Positions 9,119 to 18,577 of a stretch of 64,000 bases of DNA are shown here, one piece after another. How positions within the stretch are numbered: position 1 is the first letter of the stretch; each line of letters starts with the position of its first letter. A program made the position numbers and the translations under genes. Below the pieces are notes generated by a model, which saw only the letters and a program-made list of their open reading frames with translations, did no database searches and was not told the origin of the DNA. The stretch comes from Micromonospora_E sp048060115 (GTDB taxonomy: Bacteria; Actinomycetota; Actinomycetes; Mycobacteriales; Micromonosporaceae): contig NZ_JBHMIM010000026.1 of assembly GCF_048060115.1 (NCBI RefSeq), forward strand, positions 25,960 through 89,959. Direction: 5' to 3'.

Positions 9119-10222
9119 TCACTTCTCCAGGCAGAACTCGGAGATGGGATGGCCAACATGGCGGTCGGCGACCGGGAGGTAGCCGAGCAGCCGATCGCCG
9201 GGGCGCAGCTCGGTGCTGTTGAGCACCGCGCCACCCGGTCCGAGCACCCGAACGTGCCAGTCGTCCTGCAGGATCAGATTCACCTCGGTGCCGTCGGCGG
9301 CCACCGCGTCGATCGAGATCAGCGGGCGGCTCTCGATCTTGACCCGGCCGACAGTCACCGCACGCGCCCGACCCTTGACATCGACCGCCAACACCTTGCT
9401 TCCGGCCATCAGTTCGCTCAGGTAGTTGGTTCGCCCGCCCACCGAAAGCGTGTAGGAGTGGATCGCTCCCGCGTTGACCCGGAACGGACGCGTCGGCATA
9501 TATGGCAACGGGTGGGTCTCGCTGACGCAGAGCACCATGCCCTTGGAGTGGGAGCCGACCAGGATCCCCTCGTCCTTGCCGAAGTACGTGCAGGTGTCCA
9601 CGCAGGCCCGCTCGCCCATGCCGACGTGCGCGGTTCGCACCACCTCGAGCTCGACCAGGTCCAGGTGCGCAAGCTGGTCGGTGGCCGCACGGACCAGCGC
9701 CGTGGTCTGGCCGACCTCCGCGGGTGCCAGCATCACGCCGTCGGAGCCGTGCTCCAGCACGCCGAAGACGATCTCTGCCTCCTCGACATCGGCAACAGTG
9801 GTGATCATGCTGCCGCTGGCGCCCGCACTCGCCGCGATCACGATCTCCAGCGGGATCTTCGTCGGGTCTTTGAAGTGCAGCAGACACCACCGGTCGGATC
9901 GGGCGGCCACGCAGGCGAGGTCGAGTGTCGCGGCGTCGACGATCTCGACGTACCGACCGAACTCGGTGTCGGGGTGGCGGCCGGCGAGTTCGGCGGGGTG
10001 GCCGTGAGTGTCCGGGTCGACGATCACCACGTCCACTCCGGTCAGGTCGGCAGGTAGGTCACCGGCGGGGTAGAGCACCTTGCGAATCGTCGGCGGCAGG
10101 TCGATCAGGGCGGCGATGTCGTCCGCCAACACCGCGTCGACCCGCTGGTGGATGGCTTCCTCCAGCACAGCAGCTCGGATGCCCGACAGGCCGCGTACAT
10201 CGATCCAGCAGAGCTTGCTCAC
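9119..10222 (-). CDS. griH: 3-dehydroquinate synthase II family enzyme; 3-amino-4-hydroxybenzoate synthase (GriH-like)
   Basis: A 367-residue member of the archaeal-type dehydroquinate synthase (AroB') family. Seen: an N-terminal WIDVRGLSG, HFKDPTKIPLEIVIA, a run of conserved GSMITTVADVEEAE, and RPFRVNAGAIHSYTLSVGGRTNYLSEL, typical of the family over its full length. In archaea these enzymes act in aromatic amino acid synthesis. In streptomycetes the homologue GriH turns the C7 aldol product of GriI into 3-amino-4-hydroxybenzoic acid. The GTG at 10222 has AGGAGG five bases upstream and begins at the family's normal N-terminus; longer reading upstream is spurious. It lies 137 bases downstream of the aldolase gene and aspartate kinase, exactly the set expected for this ring-forming route. 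I am confident of the family and of the pathway assignment. Confidence 0.93.
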   Translation of the reverse strand: MSKLCWIDVRGLSGIRAAVLEEAIHQRVDAVLADDIAALIDLPPTIRKVLYPAGDLPADLTGVDVVIVDPDTHGHPAELAGRHPDTEFGRYVEIVDAATLDLACVAARSDRWCLLHFKDPTKIPLEIVIAASAGASGSMITTVADVEEAEIVFGVLEHGSDGVMLAPAEVGQTTALVRAATDQLAHLDLVELEVVRTAHVGMGERACVDTCTYFGKDEGILVGSHSKGMVLCVSETHPLPYMPTRPFRVNAGAIHSYTLSVGGRTNYLSELMAGSKVLAVDVKGRARAVTVGRVKIESRPLISIDAVAADGTEVNLILQDDWHVRVLGPGGAVLNSTELRPGDRLLGYLPVADRHVGHPISEFCLEK

Positions 10223-10359
10223 GATTTCCTCCTTCAGGTGCCGGCGTCGGACACCGGCGACCAGACACGGGCTTCTGACGCGGTCGGACCAGTTCGCCGC
10301 GCCAAGATGGCTTGAGATGGTGGTGTGGATACGTGATGCGCCGAAGGCGGGGCGGGGGC

Positions 10360-11169
10360 CTAGACCGGCTCCAGAGCCGCGGCTGGCACCGCCACCCGAC
10401 CCGGGTGCACCAGCGCGGCGACCCGGCCGGCCCGGCCGGCCGGGTCGGGGGCCTGGAAGATGTTGCGGCCCATGGCGAGTCCGGCCACCCCGGAAAGCAT
10501 GATCGACTCGACGTAGTCGGCCAGCGCCGGCCAACCGTCCCGGGCGGGCCCTCCGGCGACCAACACCGGGATGGGACAGCCAACCACCACATCGGCCATC
10601 GCCTGCGTGCCACCGGCGAACGGGACCTTCACCAGATCGGCACCGAGATCGGCTGCGAGAGTGGCTGCGTGGGCTACCAGCTCCGGCGCGTTGGGGTTCT
10701 CGATCCGCGGCCCACGCGGATACATCATCGCGAGCACCGGGATACCCCATCGATCGGCTTCCTCCGCGACGGCCGCCAGATCGGCTAGCTGCCGGGCCTC
10801 CTCGCGCGACCCGAGGTTGACGTGGACACTCACGGCGTCTGCTCCCCGACGGACAGCAGCCGATACGGTGGCGACCAGATACTTGGCGTCCGGGTCGGCC
10901 GCGTGGCGGGTGCTGGCGCTCAAGTGGACGATCAACGCCATCGTGCCGAACGCCGCCGGGTCCACCGCACGTACGCTGCCCTGATGCAGGACCACCGCGT
11001 CCACCCCGCTCCCGGCCAACTCGGCGATGAGCGGGCCGAGCAGGTTTGCCGGCATCAGCGGACCGTCACTGACCGAATGGTCCAGCGGGACCACGAGCAG
11101 CCGGCTGTCTCCGTGTCGGGCGAGCCGTCGAAGGCGCAGTTCGGTGCCGAATGATCGAACGACAGTCAT
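10360..11169 (-). CDS. griI: Class I aldolase making 2-amino-4,5-dihydroxy-6-oxo-7-phosphooxyheptanoate (GriI-like)
   Basis: A 269-residue DeoC/DhnA-type class I aldolase. Seen: LLVVPLDHSVSDGP near residues 24-37, VSVHVNLGS, VLAMMYPRGPR, and DLVKVPFAGG with the Schiff-base lysine, then PVLVAGGPA and GVAGLAMGRNIFQ forming the phosphate-binding end. These are the marks of the ADH-synthase/GriI group rather than of glycolytic aldolase. GriI joins aspartate semialdehyde to dihydroxyacetone phosphate; GriH then cyclises and aromatises the product. Start ATG at 11169 with GGAAAGG upstream. It lies 40 bases downstream of aspartate kinase, which feeds it aspartyl phosphate for the semialdehyde. A dedicated semialdehyde dehydrogenase is not visible and is probably supplied by the core genome. 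Confidence 0.93.
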   Translation of the reverse strand: MTVVRSFGTELRLRRLARHGDSRLLVVPLDHSVSDGPLMPANLLGPLIAELAGSGVDAVVLHQGSVRAVDPAAFGTMALIVHLSASTRHAADPDAKYLVATVSAAVRRGADAVSVHVNLGSREEARQLADLAAVAEEADRWGIPVLAMMYPRGPRIENPNAPELVAHAATLAADLGADLVKVPFAGGTQAMADVVVGCPIPVLVAGGPARDGWPALADYVESIMLSGVAGLAMGRNIFQAPDPAGRAGRVAALVHPGRVAVPAAALEPV

Positions 11170-11209
11170 GATCCATAACCTTTCCGCAGGGCGCGGACGC
11201 GACGTTGCG

Positions 11210-12463
<1,254 letters not shown>

Positions 12464-12690
12464 GACATCGCCAATCACCGGCGCCGTTGACTGCAACCAA
12501 TGGTCAACCGACCACCGAGGTGACACATCACGCGAACACCTGATTCCCAGAAACGCCATCGGCAGAATTACCGCACCACCCGCATTCGCGGATCCCGCGT
12601 ATACGCGATGGACACCACGGAACACCGGACGACAGAATCGCCATATCGATTCACCGACAGAAGCAGGTATGCCAACCGGAGGGACCGAGC
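12464..12690. promoter_or_regulatory. Divergent promoter region between aspartate kinase and the VOC-ligase-methyltransferase operon
   Basis: A 227-base region, poorer in GC than its surroundings, should drive both biosynthetic operons. It contains GTTGAC-N11-GTCAAC (12486-12508), a dyad GTGA-CACA-TCAC ending in ACATCACGCG (12525-12534, a word shared with the other divergent region), and a perfect 12-base palindrome CGCGTATACGCG (12596-12607). The ribosome site GGAGGGACC lies just before the VOC gene. Confidence 0.55.
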
Positions 12691-13053
12691 ATGAGCAACG
12701 TGGTAGGACCCAACTTCTTGACACTACAGGTGCGCGACCTTGAGCGATCCCGCGCCTTCTACCGCGACGTCGTCGGGTTCGTACCCGCCGACTCCAAGGC
12801 ACCGAACGCCGCCGTCTTCGCGGCCGAGCCGATCAATCTCGCGCTACGGCAGACCTCGATCGACCTGGACTCCGTCGCCGAACTCGGCTGGGGTGTGGTC
12901 ATCTGGATCAAGGCCAAGGACCCGGATGGCCTGGCCGAGCAACTGCAGAAGCATGACGTGACGCTGACCAAGCCGCCATGCGACGGATTCTGCGGACGGG
13001 AGTTCCAGTTCAAGGATCCGGACGGCTACGAACTGACGGTCTACGAGGGGTGA
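12691..13053 (+). CDS. VOC-superfamily (glyoxalase/bleomycin resistance-like) protein
   Basis: A 120-residue single-domain vicinal-oxygen-chelate protein. Seen: two beta-alpha-beta-beta-beta halves, the opening GPNFLTLQVRDLERSRAFYRD, and the closing FCGREFQFKDPDGYELTVYEG typical of the fold. Metal ligands cannot be assigned with certainty; the terminal Glu of the ELTVYEG strand is a usual one. GGAGGGACCGAGC precedes the ATG. It is the first gene of a four-gene plus-strand operon (31 bases before the adenylating enzyme). In natural-product clusters such proteins act as binding or resistance proteins, or as isomerases or dioxygenases; a protective role against a reactive diazo product is possible but unproven. 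Confidence 0.85.
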   Translation: MSNVVGPNFLTLQVRDLERSRAFYRDVVGFVPADSKAPNAAVFAAEPINLALRQTSIDLDSVAELGWGVVIWIKAKDPDGLAEQLQKHDVTLTKPPCDGFCGREFQFKDPDGYELTVYEG

Positions 13054-13083
13054 ACACCGACAACATCGACTCGGAGGTGGGCG

Positions 13084-14778
13084 ATGAAATCCAACGATTT
13101 ACTACCTCGGATCGTGGCCAGTCCATCCGCCCGGGTGCCGATCCCGGCACGGATCCGGCTCGCCCTTGACCGGGATCTCGGGGTGGGCAACTTCCTCGAA
13201 CTGGTGCGCAGGTACACCCGCCACACCGACCGTCCTTTCCTCTACGCCCAACGCCCGGACGCAGGGCGAGCGGCAGGGGGTGGGCCGATCGAATCGTTCA
13301 GCCTGGACGGGTTGGCGCAGACACGTGATGCCTACGCGTCGTGGTACCACTCCGCCGGGGTGCGCAAGGGCGACCCAGTCGCCGTGTACCTGGACAACGG
13401 CATAGATCCCTTCCTGCACTTCCTGGCGTTGAGCTCGCTCGGCGCCGTGGCGGCCCTGGTCAACGGACGCATGCCGACGGCGGTCGCCGCCGAGTACACC
13501 GCCCGAATCGGAGTAGTCGGGGTGGTGGCCACCGCCGAACGGCTGGCGGCCCTGCGCCACCACGGCCCGCCACCGGCCTGGACCGCCGAGCACACCGAAC
13601 TACCCACCGTACGGGGATCGGGCGGTCTGCCGCCGGTCTACCCGTACCCGCACGCCGACGATGACCCGGTCATGCTGTGCCACACCTCCGGGACGACCGG
13701 GCCGCCGAAGGCAGCCACCTTCGGGCACCGGCAGTTTTTCCTCGGCAAGCGCCAACGGTTGTGGAACTTCCCGCCGGCCAGCCGCAATCGGCTACTCTCG
13801 GCCCTGCCTCAGTCACACTCGGCCGGAATCAGCTATCTGATGACCGCGACCCTGCTCGGGCTGCCGACACTGGTGATGGCGGACTCCAGCGGACCCGCCG
13901 TGCATCAGGCGATGGCCGCGTTCCAACCAACGATGGTGGTCGCCTTCCCCGAGACGTATGCCGAGCTTGCCGAGATGTCTGTCGATCAGTCGGCGGCGGC
14001 GAGCATCCATACCTGGATCAACACCGGCGACTCGGCACACGAGGCACACATCCGGGCGTTGATCCGGCACGGCCACCGGCCCGGTCGGCGGGGTGGCCGC
14101 CCTGGCTCCCGCTTCATCGACGGCCTCGGCTCGTCGGAGATGGGTATGGCGCTGTTCCGCAAGGTCAGCGAACCGGAAAGTTCCGACTACAGCCGATGCG
14201 TCGGCACGCCGATCAGCGTGGTGCGCGAGGCTGCCGTGCTGGACGACGCGGGCCGGCGGCTCGGACCGCACCAGCCCGGACGGCTCGGCGTGCGTACGCC
14301 GACCCGGACGGCCGGCTACTGGAACGACTCAGGCACCACCAACAGGTCGTCGATCTCCGGCTACTGGTTGACCGGCGACATCGTCTACCAGGACGAGCGC
14401 GGTCGGTTCTATCACGTTGACCGGGTTCCCGACGTCATTCACAGCAGTGGCGGACCGATCTACAGCCTGCCCATGGAGGAAGCCATCCTGGTCGGCTGCC
14501 CACAGGTGGCCGACTGCGCGGTGGTCGCGGTCGCGGCGCCCACCCCGAAGGCCGGGGACGTGCCATTCGCCGCGATCAAGCTGATGCCCGGCGCGGCTGA
14601 GCCAGACGACCTCCTGAGCACCCTGAACGCGGCACTGGCAGCCCGGGACCTTCCGGCCCTGCGGGCGGCGGCGGTAGCCCACGATGCCGCGGACTTCCCT
14701 ACCGGTCCCACCGGCAAGGTCCTCAAGCGCCAACTACGCCAACGACTCCACGACGTACTGCGGCAACCCGTCCCATGA
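13084..14778 (+). CDS. creM: ANL-superfamily AMP-forming ligase; candidate ATP-dependent diazotase (CreM-like)
   Basis: A 564-residue acyl-AMP-forming enzyme. Seen: P-loop TSGTTGPPK at residues 201-209, a GLGSSEMG nucleotide motif near 345, GYWLTGDIVY with the ATP-binding Asp, HVDRVPDVIHSSGGPIYSLP as the hinge, and the C-terminal catalytic lysine in PTGPTGKVLK (Lys545). The fold is that of class I acyl-CoA synthetases. CreM of the cremeomycin pathway and AvaA6 of avenalumate synthesis belong to this superfamily and use ATP to activate nitrite for diazotisation of an aryl amine. The presence of nitrous-acid genes and of aryl-amine genes in the same cluster, with no PKS or NRPS, makes that role attractive here. 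Alternative: an ordinary benzoate-CoA ligase activating the carboxyl group. ATG with GGAGGTG upstream. Confidence 0.75.
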   Translation: MKSNDLLPRIVASPSARVPIPARIRLALDRDLGVGNFLELVRRYTRHTDRPFLYAQRPDAGRAAGGGPIESFSLDGLAQTRDAYASWYHSAGVRKGDPVAVYLDNGIDPFLHFLALSSLGAVAALVNGRMPTAVAAEYTARIGVVGVVATAERLAALRHHGPPPAWTAEHTELPTVRGSGGLPPVYPYPHADDDPVMLCHTSGTTGPPKAATFGHRQFFLGKRQRLWNFPPASRNRLLSALPQSHSAGISYLMTATLLGLPTLVMADSSGPAVHQAMAAFQPTMVVAFPETYAELAEMSVDQSAAASIHTWINTGDSAHEAHIRALIRHGHRPGRRGGRPGSRFIDGLGSSEMGMALFRKVSEPESSDYSRCVGTPISVVREAAVLDDAGRRLGPHQPGRLGVRTPTRTAGYWNDSGTTNRSSISGYWLTGDIVYQDERGRFYHVDRVPDVIHSSGGPIYSLPMEEAILVGCPQVADCAVVAVAAPTPKAGDVPFAAIKLMPGAAEPDDLLSTLNAALAARDLPALRAAAVAHDAADFPTGPTGKVLKRQLRQRLHDVLRQPVP

Positions 14779-14850
14779 CGGTGTCGGCTGAGAAATGGGC
14801 TCCACGTTCCGACCGAGCCGCACACCCCCGATTCAGCGAGGAAGGTTCCG

Positions 14851-15951
14851 ATGACATCGCAAGCTGACGCCGTCACCTGGCCGATGTACGGCCATGACGA
14901 CATGCCGGGTAGTGACGCCATCACGTTGCACCACGGCACGAACGCTCCCGCGCCGGTTCGCATGTACGAGATGCTCTACAGCTCGCTGGTCAGCCAACTG
15001 CTCGTCGCGGTCGCCGACATCGGGGTCGCCGATGCTTTCGGCAGCCACGAGGAGATCTGCCATGTCGACGAGTTGGCGCGCCGGACCGGGAGCGACGCGG
15101 CTGCCCTCTACCGCGCGCTGCGGGCGCTGGCGAGCGTCGGCGTCTTCACCGAGGTCGCGCCACGTACGTTCCGGCTCACCCCGCTGGCTGCGACGCTACG
15201 GAGCGACGAGCACGGATCGATGCGGGATCTCGCCCGCTACGTCGGTCTGCCGGAGCGGCAGCGAGCCTTCGGCGCGTTGGCGCACAGCATCCGCACCGGG
15301 CAGCCGTCGTTCGACCAGGTCCACGGAACGAACTGGTGGACGTACTTTGGTGCTCGGCCGGAGTTGTCTGCGTTGTTCAACCGGGCAATGGGCACGATGG
15401 CCCGGATGGTCAACTCGGCCACCCTGGAATCACATGATCTTTCCGACGCGCGCAGGCTGGTCGACGTAGGCGGAGGTAAAGGACTCCTCGTCTCGACGCT
15501 GCTGCGCCAGTATCCCGAGCTGACCGCGGTCGTTTTCGACCTGCCGGCGGTAGTGACCGAGGCGGCGGAGGTGATCGCCGCCGAGGGCCTGCAGGACCGT
15601 GCTGAGTGCATCGGCGGCGATTTCTTCGTCTCGGTGCCGGCCGGCGGCGACGTCTACGTCCTGTCCTGGACGATTCACGACTGGGACGACAAGGATGCCA
15701 TCGCCATCCTGCGCAACATCCGCGCGGCGATGCGGGACGACGGGCAGCTCATCATCATCGACGAGGTGCTTCCCGAAGGCGACGCCCCGCACTTCGGCAA
15801 GTTCGAGGACATCGTGATGCTCTCGCTGCTGAACGGACACGTCCGCACCGAACCAGAGTTCGTGCGCCTGTTCGAGGCCGCAGGTCTGCGCCACAAGGAG
15901 ACCCGCGGTACGCCGGCACCTACCAGCGTCATCGTCGCCGTACCGGCATGA
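14851..15951 (+). CDS. SAM-dependent O-methyltransferase (plant COMT/TcmN-type)
   Basis: A 366-residue methyltransferase. Seen: an N-terminal winged-helix dimerisation domain (about residues 40-125), the SAM motif VDVGGGKGLL at 204-213, the acidic end of the next strand (VVFDLPAVV), GGDFFVSVPAGGDVY, and the catalytic histidine in WTIHDWDD (His276). These residues are those of small-molecule O-methyltransferases. The ATG is preceded by GAGGAAGG. It lies 72 bases after the ligase and 81 before metK, in one operon. In cremeomycin synthesis the 4-hydroxyl of the aminohydroxybenzoate is methylated by a comparable enzyme (CreN); here the expected acceptor is 3-amino-4-hydroxybenzoate or a derivative. 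Confidence 0.88.
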   Translation: MTSQADAVTWPMYGHDDMPGSDAITLHHGTNAPAPVRMYEMLYSSLVSQLLVAVADIGVADAFGSHEEICHVDELARRTGSDAAALYRALRALASVGVFTEVAPRTFRLTPLAATLRSDEHGSMRDLARYVGLPERQRAFGALAHSIRTGQPSFDQVHGTNWWTYFGARPELSALFNRAMGTMARMVNSATLESHDLSDARRLVDVGGGKGLLVSTLLRQYPELTAVVFDLPAVVTEAAEVIAAEGLQDRAECIGGDFFVSVPAGGDVYVLSWTIHDWDDKDAIAILRNIRAAMRDDGQLIIIDEVLPEGDAPHFGKFEDIVMLSLLNGHVRTEPEFVRLFEAAGLRHKETRGTPAPTSVIVAVPA

Positions 15952-16032
15952 CTCCTCAGCTGCCCGGCGTGCCTCCTACCGCGGTACGCCGGGCAGCGGC
16001 CGATTGACAACGACAGGAGACGGGAGCTCCGC

Positions 16033-17232
16033 ATGCCCCAGGTCAGTCTTTTCACCTCCGAGTCTGTCACGGAGGGCCACCCGGACAAGATCGCTGACCA
16101 GATCAGTGACGGGATCCTCGATGCGTTGCTGGCGCAGGACCCGCGGTCGCGGGTCGCGGTCGAGACGCTGATCACCACCGGCCAGGTTCATGTGGCGGGT
16201 GAGGTCACCACTCAGGCGTACGCCGACATCCCGGCGATCGTGCGGGAGACGATCCTGGGGATCGGGTACGACTCGTCGAAGAAGGGGTTCGACGGGGCGT
16301 CGTGTGGTGTGAGTGTGTCGATCGGTGCCCAGTCGCCGGACATCGCGCAGGGGGTCGATACGGCGATCGAGTTGCGGGTCGGTGAGTCGGCTGATGACGC
16401 GCTGGACGCGCAGGGTGCTGGTGACCAGGGCATGATGTTCGGGTTCGCCTGTTCGGAGACGCCGGAGTTGATGCCGTTGCCGATCGCGTTGGCGCATCGG
16501 CTGGCCCGGCGGTTGTCGGCGTCGCGCAAGGACGGGACGATCCCGTATCTGCGTCCGGATGGTAAGACGCAGGTGACGATCGAGTATGACGGGTTGCGGC
16601 CGGTGCGGTTGGACACGGTGGTGGTGTCGAGTCAGCATGCGGCGGACATCTCGTTGGAGTCGTTGTTGACGCCGGATGTGCGGGAGCATGTGATCGGTCC
16701 GGAGTTGGAGGGTCTTGGTCTGGAGACGGCGGGTTACCGGTTGTTGGTGAATCCGACGGGTCGGTTCGAGATCGGTGGGCCGATGGGGGATGCGGGTCTG
16801 ACGGGTCGGAAGATCATCGTGGATACGTATGGTGGGTATGCGCGGCATGGTGGTGGCGCGTTCTCGGGTAAGGATCCGTCGAAGGTGGATCGGTCGGCGG
16901 CGTACGCGATGCGGTGGGTGGCGAAGAACGTGGTGGCCGCCGGGTTGGCGGAGCGGTGTGAGACGCAGGTGGCGTATGCGATCGGTAAGGCGCATCCGGT
17001 GAGTTTGTTCGTGGAGACGTTCGGTACGGAGAACGTGCCGGTGGAGCGGATCGAGCGGGCGATCGGTGAGGTGTTCGATCTGCGGCCGGCGGCGATCATT
17101 CGGGATCTGGATCTGTTGCGGCCGATCTACCGGCCGACTGCGGCGTATGGTCACTTCGGTCGGGAGTTGCCGGAGTTCAGGTGGGAGAGCACCGAGCGGG
17201 CGGCTGACCTGAAGTCCGCCGCCGGCGCCTGA
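16033..17232 (+). CDS. metK: S-adenosylmethionine synthetase, cluster copy
   Basis: A complete 399-residue methionine adenosyltransferase. Seen: FTSESVTEGHPDKIADQISD with the catalytic His16 and Asp18, the GAGDQGMMFGFAC signature, and GGGAFSGKDPSKVDRSAAYA. AGGAGA precedes the ATG. It directly follows the O-methyltransferase and presumably secures methyl donor for it. Base use is odd: from about 16200 on, codons end mostly in G or T (TTG, GCG, GGT, TCG, CGG), while the first 60 codons and all neighbours favour C-ending codons. This could reflect origin by copying from, or recombination with, the housekeeping metK. Actinomycetes normally have one metK elsewhere, so this is probably a second copy, but a single relocated copy cannot be excluded. 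Confidence 0.95.
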   Translation: MPQVSLFTSESVTEGHPDKIADQISDGILDALLAQDPRSRVAVETLITTGQVHVAGEVTTQAYADIPAIVRETILGIGYDSSKKGFDGASCGVSVSIGAQSPDIAQGVDTAIELRVGESADDALDAQGAGDQGMMFGFACSETPELMPLPIALAHRLARRLSASRKDGTIPYLRPDGKTQVTIEYDGLRPVRLDTVVVSSQHAADISLESLLTPDVREHVIGPELEGLGLETAGYRLLVNPTGRFEIGGPMGDAGLTGRKIIVDTYGGYARHGGGAFSGKDPSKVDRSAAYAMRWVAKNVVAAGLAERCETQVAYAIGKAHPVSLFVETFGTENVPVERIERAIGEVFDLRPAAIIRDLDLLRPIYRPTAAYGHFGRELPEFRWESTERAADLKSAAGA

Positions 17233-17297
17233 CCGGGCGGCATCCGAATCTCTGGCTGCGGGCCGGCTGACGATCGGACCTGTCCGACCTCGGGCGG

Positions 17298-17633
17298 CTA
17301 GTCCGGTTGGGCCGCCGGGCTCGCCGGCTCGTCGCCGGTGAACAGTGCCAGCAGCGCACCGACGCGCTGGTCCGCCTCCGCCGGATGCCGGAACCGGCCG
17401 GCCGGGTTGACCGTGTAGTGGTTGCGGCGACCGACCCGGGCCCGCTGCAGGTATCCGCCGGCCTCGAGGTCAGCGACGATCGATTGAGCGGCCCGCTCGG
17501 TGACCCCGACGCTGTCGGCGACATCGCGCAACCGCATCGTCGGGTCGCGGGCGATGGCGAGCAGCACGTGCGCGTGGTTGGTCAGGAAGGTCCAGCTCCG
17601 GGCAGCTCCGGCCGCCGCTCCTGGCTCTGACAT
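17298..17633 (-). CDS. Winged-helix transcriptional regulator (MarR/ArsR-like)
   Basis: A small 111-residue DNA-binding protein. Seen: LTNHAHVLLAIARDPTMRLR, then DVADSVGVTERAAQSIVADL as helix-turn-helix and GYLQRARVGRRNHYTVNPAG as the wing, in one winged-helix domain without a sensor domain. The chosen ATG at 17633 follows GGGTGGGG; the frame is open further upstream without a better start. It faces metK convergently (65-base gap) and is divergent from the truncated terC. The target is unknown. It could mark the right border of the biosynthetic cluster. Confidence 0.75.
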   Translation of the reverse strand: MSEPGAAAGAARSWTFLTNHAHVLLAIARDPTMRLRDVADSVGVTERAAQSIVADLEAGGYLQRARVGRRNHYTVNPAGRFRHPAEADQRVGALLALFTGDEPASPAAQPD

Positions 17634-17800
17634 CCCCACCCGCCCTCCTCGACCGTCGTCCCGATCGGCACTGTACCGCACACAAGTAGCAAGAAACACG
17701 AAAACTGAATCGCGTGTCTGTTGACGCGTTTTGTTCTTCGTGCAACCGTGGAGAGGACCGCGGCGGCAACCCCGCACGCCGCCAGTCCGTTCCAGGAATA

Positions 17801-18577
17801 GTGGCCACGGTGGACGATCTGTCGTTTCACGTTCCCCTCTGGGTCTGGCTCGCGCTGAGTCTGGTGCTCGCCGCGATGCTCGCGGTGGATCTGTTCCTGC
17901 ACCGCGACAACCATGTGGTCGGCTTCCGCGAGGCAGCCGTCTGGTCCGGCGTCTGGATCGCCGCCGGGCTGGCCTTCGGCGGGTTGCTCTGGCTCTGGCA
18001 GGGCGATCAGGTGGCCGGGGCCTACTACGCCGGCTACCTGATCGAGAAGGCGTTGTCGGTCGACAACGTCTTCGTGTTCGCCATGGTCTTCAGCTACTTC
18101 GCGGTGCCCGCCGCCTACCAGCACAAGGTGCTGTTCTGGGGCGTCGTCGGGGCGCTGGTGTTCCGGCTCGTCTTCATCTTCGCCGGTGCCCAACTGCTGG
18201 AGACCTTCTTCTGGACCGCGTACGTCTTCGGTGCGTTCCTCGTCTACACCGCGTACAAGATGGCGTTCCAGCACGGCGCAGAGGTGGCGCCGGAGCGCAA
18301 CGTCGTCGTACGGATCGTCCGGCGGGTGGTCCCGACCGACCCGGCGTACCACGGTGCCCGGTTCTTCACCCGGATCGGCGGCCGTCGGGTCGCCACCCGC
18401 ACCTCGGCACGGTTGGCCACGGACGCAGCTGGGCAAGACCCCCAGCAGGACGAAACCGGAGGTCACCGCGATGCCAGCAGCACATACGGCGGGATCACCG
18501 CCGAGCCACGACGGCCCGGCCACGACCGCGACCCAGCCGAACCGCCCGCCAGTCGGGCCGGACGAGGGGCCGGATAG
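17801..18577 (+). pseudogene. Truncated TerC-family membrane protein
   Basis: The first 200 or so residues match TerC (Alx-type manganese/tellurium-related membrane protein): FHVPLWVWLALSLVLAAMLA, EKALSVDNVFVFAMVFSYFA with the conserved acidic signature, and VVPTDPAYHGARFFTRIGGR. Intact proteins continue after GRRVAT with three or four more membrane helices; here homology stops near base 18405. It is replaced by a polar, Pro/Gly/Arg-rich tail that overlaps the start of the YihY gene in another frame. About 120 C-terminal residues are missing, so an internal deletion next to yihY is likely. GTG at 17801 follows AGGA. The fragment might still be translated, but should not form the complete transporter. 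Confidence 0.7.

Noticed and set aside
18186..18470. Extended N-terminus for the YihY protein
   Set aside because: The extension overlaps the coding part of terC in another frame, and a perfect GGAGGT site serves the ATG at 18471.
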